A stretch of DNA of 64,000 nucleotides. It comes from Comamonas testosteroni TK102 (lineage in GTDB: Bacteria; Pseudomonadota; Gammaproteobacteria; Burkholderiales; Burkholderiaceae_C). Made by a program: the position numbers and the translations under genes. Where the stretch lies: the NCBI RefSeq assembly GCF_000739375.1, contig NZ_CP006704.1:1550001-1614000 (forward strand), in the 5' to 3' direction. The notes below the pieces were generated by a model. It made no database searches. It was not told the DNA's origin and saw nothing but the letters and a program-made list of their open reading frames with translations. Positions 61,574-64,000 of the stretch are shown piece by piece (positions within the stretch are counted from its first letter, which is position 1; the number at the start of each line of letters is the position of its first letter).

Positions 61574-62836
61574 TTACCCACGGACACGCGCCGCAGACTG
61601 CTGCGGCGCAGCCAGCAAGGGGCGAGCGCAGACCGCGCACAGGGCGCAGGCCGACCAGACCAATACCCAGCCCTGCAGCGACAGCAGATGCGGAATCGTC
61701 ATCGGTACGGCAAAACACACAATGAACACGCTGGTGTTGGCCATGCCCAAGGCCGTGCCGGCGCGACCGGCTCCGGCCAGGGTCGCCAGCTCGGCATAGG
61801 CCACACCATGCCAGGCAGAAACACAGATACCGGCACCGGCTGTCAAGACCAGCAGCAAGAGCGGGCCCGGCGCAATCCAGCACGCTGTCGCAAGCGCCGC
61901 AAAAAGCAGCATGCTCAGCCAGCTGCAGGCGCTCAAATAGCTTTGGCGGTTTCGATGGCGGTCCGTCCAGCGACCACTCCATATGCGCATCGCCATGGCT
62001 GCACACTGGACGACGGCCATGACTGCGGAGACCCGTTCAAGCTCGGCCTGGGCGAAGTCGTGCAGGAAGACCGTGCCGAAAGACAGCACTGCGAATTGTG
62101 GCGCGCACAGCATGCCGATGCCGGCCACGGAGCGCCAGGCGCGAGCATCGCGCAATGGGCTGGGGCTGGGGCCGGTGGCGAGCTGGCGCTGTGCATGCAG
62201 CGCAGCATGCGGCGGCTCGTGCACCCATGCGGCGGCGAGCAGTGCGGAGAGCAGGCAGATGCTCGCCAGCACGGCGAACACGGCAACAAAGCCGCCATGC
62301 AAGGCCAGCGCAGGCAGCAGCAGCGCACCGATGGCGCCGCCGAGCGGCACTGCAGTCTGGCGTATGCTCATCGCCAGGCCTCGCTCGCCATCCGCAAACC
62401 AGGTCATCACGGCCCGCCCACTCGCGCCGTTGAGGCTGCCTCCCAGCAGGCCGACCAGCACCAGACCGCCCGCCAGCCATTGCAGACCGGGCACCTGCCC
62501 AGCCTCAGGCGTTGCCCAGACGGCCATCGCAGCCAGTGCGAGTGCCGTGCCGATCAGACCGGTGAGCAGCACGGGGCGATCCCCCCAGCGATCGGTAAGC
62601 AAACCCCAGGGCAGCTCGCTCAATGCGATGCCCAGGCCCATGAGGCCCAGCATCAGGCCGAGTGTGCTGGTATCGAGCTGGTATGAGGAGCGCATCATCA
62701 CCGCCGTCATCGGAATTCCGCTGAAGGCGGTCGAAAAAGCGGCATTGGCGAGAACGCCTGCGGCCAATACCTTCCAGCGATGGCTTGGAGGGGTGACGGG
62801 CAGCTCAGGCAGCGAGAGGCAGTCGGAAGAGTTCAT
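61574..62836 (-). CDS. MFS transporter
   Basis: A 420-residue, 12-segment major facilitator protein (AAGVLANAAFSTAFSGIPMT, LPWGLLTDRWGDRPVLLTGL with the MFS loop DRWGDRP). ATG 62836 is chosen since the sequence before it is not membrane-like. Divergent from a LysR gene with 72 bp between, suggesting regulation by it. The substrate is unknown. Confidence 0.88.
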   Translation of the reverse strand: MNSSDCLSLPELPVTPPSHRWKVLAAGVLANAAFSTAFSGIPMTAVMMRSSYQLDTSTLGLMLGLMGLGIALSELPWGLLTDRWGDRPVLLTGLIGTALALAAMAVWATPEAGQVPGLQWLAGGLVLVGLLGGSLNGASGRAVMTWFADGERGLAMSIRQTAVPLGGAIGALLLPALALHGGFVAVFAVLASICLLSALLAAAWVHEPPHAALHAQRQLATGPSPSPLRDARAWRSVAGIGMLCAPQFAVLSFGTVFLHDFAQAELERVSAVMAVVQCAAMAMRIWSGRWTDRHRNRQSYLSACSWLSMLLFAALATACWIAPGPLLLLVLTAGAGICVSAWHGVAYAELATLAGAGRAGTALGMANTSVFIVCFAVPMTIPHLLSLQGWVLVWSACALCAVCARPLLAAPQQSAARVRG

Positions 62837-62908
62837 GCCGCGCAGTGTGCTGGCGCCCAATCATTTTGAAAATCAAATAATATTTAACCAACCATCCTGA
62901 TTTTTGGG

Positions 62909-63928
62909 ATGATTGAAAGGACTTGTGTGTCTCGTGTGCTCTACGACCTGGATGTGCTGCGCAGTTTTTCGACAGGGGTCGCGCTTGGCAGCTTCGCGCG
63001 TGCCGCGGACAAGCTGGGGCGCTCGACTTCGGCGATCAGTGCCCAGTTGAAGAAGCTGGAGGCCCAATGCGGCACGCCGCTGCTGCGCAAGGCCGGGCGT
63101 GGTCTCGAGCTCACAGAAGCCGGTGAGACCCTGCTGGCCTATGCGCACCGCCTGCTGGACCTCAATGACGAGGCCGTGGCGGCGGTCAGCGGCAGCCAGC
63201 TGCGAGGACTGGTCCGACTCGGACTTCAGGAGGACCTCGGCGAAGCACTGTTGCCGGCCGTACTGGGCCGCTTTGCCAGGGCGCATCCCCAGGTGCGCAT
63301 CGAGGCCTGCGTGGCGCGCAGCGACGAGTTGCGTGCACGCTTTGCTCAGGGACAGCTGGACCTGGCAATGCTCTGGAATGTCGGCGCGGATCTGTCTGGC
63401 ATCCATGCCGAAACCGTGATGCGTCTGCCCCTGCATTGGATAGGGCCTTCCGCGCCCGAGGTGCTGGACAGCCTTGGCTGCTTGCAGCCGGATCAAGAGG
63501 GCAAGCTGAAAACACTGGCTCTGGTGATGCTGGAAGAGCCTTGCCCGCTGCGCGAGCTGGTCACAGCCGTGCTGGAGCGAGCCGGGATTGCCTGGCGGCA
63601 CGTCTTCAGCAGTGCCAGTCTCGGACCGATCTGGGCTGCGACCTCAGCGGGCCTGGGGCTGTCGGTGCGCACTCCCTTCGGCCTGCCGCCGCATGTGCGC
63701 AGCTACGCGCCAGAGGAAATCGGCCTGCCGCATCTGCCCACCATGGACCTGGTGCTTGGGCGTTCCCACTCTCTTTTGGAGCCAGCCGCAGAGCGCTTGG
63801 CTGCTTTGCTGGTCGAGGCCGTACGTGCGCACACAATCTTTCCGGCCACTGAGGCTGTGCCATCGCCCTTCAACGAGCTGAGACCCAAACCTAGCCTCCC
63901 TGATCCAGCGGCGGTCCAACCCGGTTGA
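62909..63928 (+). CDS. LysR-family regulator, divergent from MFS gene
   Basis: A 339-residue LysR protein with helix-turn-helix (YDLDVLRSFSTGVALGSFAR, STSAISAQLKKLEAQCGTPL) and effector domain. The C-terminus extends about 25 residues beyond the usual end with a Pro-rich tail (NELRPKPSLPDPAAVQPG). The short AT-rich divergent region would hold the operator. The start may be ATG 62909 or the later GTG. Confidence 0.88.
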   Translation: MIERTCVSRVLYDLDVLRSFSTGVALGSFARAADKLGRSTSAISAQLKKLEAQCGTPLLRKAGRGLELTEAGETLLAYAHRLLDLNDEAVAAVSGSQLRGLVRLGLQEDLGEALLPAVLGRFARAHPQVRIEACVARSDELRARFAQGQLDLAMLWNVGADLSGIHAETVMRLPLHWIGPSAPEVLDSLGCLQPDQEGKLKTLALVMLEEPCPLRELVTAVLERAGIAWRHVFSSASLGPIWAATSAGLGLSVRTPFGLPPHVRSYAPEEIGLPHLPTMDLVLGRSHSLLEPAAERLAALLVEAVRAHTIFPATEAVPSPFNELRPKPSLPDPAAVQPG

Positions 63929-64000
63929 CAATGAGTTCGCAGTATCCGGTGCGTCGTGCTCGATCCTCTGGGAGACCACCCCGACCCGGCCCCTTGACGA
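63929..64000. other. Window end
   Basis: 72 bp without a visible gene start. Confidence 0.5.

Noticed and set aside
1..64000. CRISPR arrays, rRNA genes or replication origin
   Set aside because: No regularly spaced direct repeats, rRNA sequence or DnaA-box cluster was seen on reading.

Overview
The window looks like chromosome of a Comamonadaceae betaproteobacterium, most likely Comamonas testosteroni or a close relative. The evidence is GC-rich coding sequence, many Bug-type solute receptors, a complete-looking block of steroid-nucleus degradation genes containing tesB, and a LuxR-type regulator matching TeiR/TesR. Identification is from protein sequence read by eye; no database search was run.

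Layout. (1) 1-6424: right end of a prophage: tail spike, small tail-associated gene, a lone methyltransferase on the opposite strand, and a lysis cassette (two holin-like membrane proteins, M15 endolysin, Rz/Rz1-type spanins). It ends at a 47-bp copy of the 3' half of a tRNA-Cys gene, taken as the attachment site. (2) 6594-12862: metE/metR divergent pair with a MetR box, an MFS exporter/TetR divergent pair with two matching 17-bp operators, and small hypothetical genes. (3) 12957-18188: a PEP-mutase/isocitrate-lyase family lyase and two Bug receptors behind a sigma-54 promoter, next to a PrpR-like sigma-54 activator broken by an amber codon and a frameshift in a run of nine G. (4) 18382-27189: a GGDEF protein, then a methylcitrate operon (prpC, a short GntR, acnD, a 2H phosphoesterase, prpF) divergent from a ScfR/PrpR-type regulator.

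(5) 27425-48937: the steroid cluster, all on the plus strand. Four genes likely to act on bile-acid hydroxyls and double bonds (two SDRs, a SnoaL-like protein, an OYE-like flavoenzyme) end at a terminator. tesB (meta-cleavage of the aromatised A ring) then leads a long run: ipdA, ipdB, an enoyl-CoA hydratase, ipdC, echA20, acyl-CoA dehydrogenases, a FadA6-like thiolase, a Tat-signal amidase, an SDR and two more dehydrogenases. A third unit carries ipdF, a MaoC hydratase and a thiolase, followed by teiR. Together these cover A-ring cleavage and beta-oxidation/ring opening of the C/D-ring (HIP-CoA) part. Each of the three units starts 53-69 bp downstream of an 18-bp dyad (WTMGTC-N6-GACGAT), which I propose as the operator of this regulon.

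(6) 49126-53578: LysR, a single-chain swivel-first aconitase-family dehydratase, a Bug receptor and an RraA-like aldolase. (7) 53579-61430: patchy DNA with a VOC protein, a hypothetical gene, a secreted glycoside-hydrolase-like protein, IS3 and IS5 transposase remnants, and an intact LysR/Bug/gamma-glutamyltransferase unit. (8) 61574-63928: a divergent MFS transporter/LysR pair.
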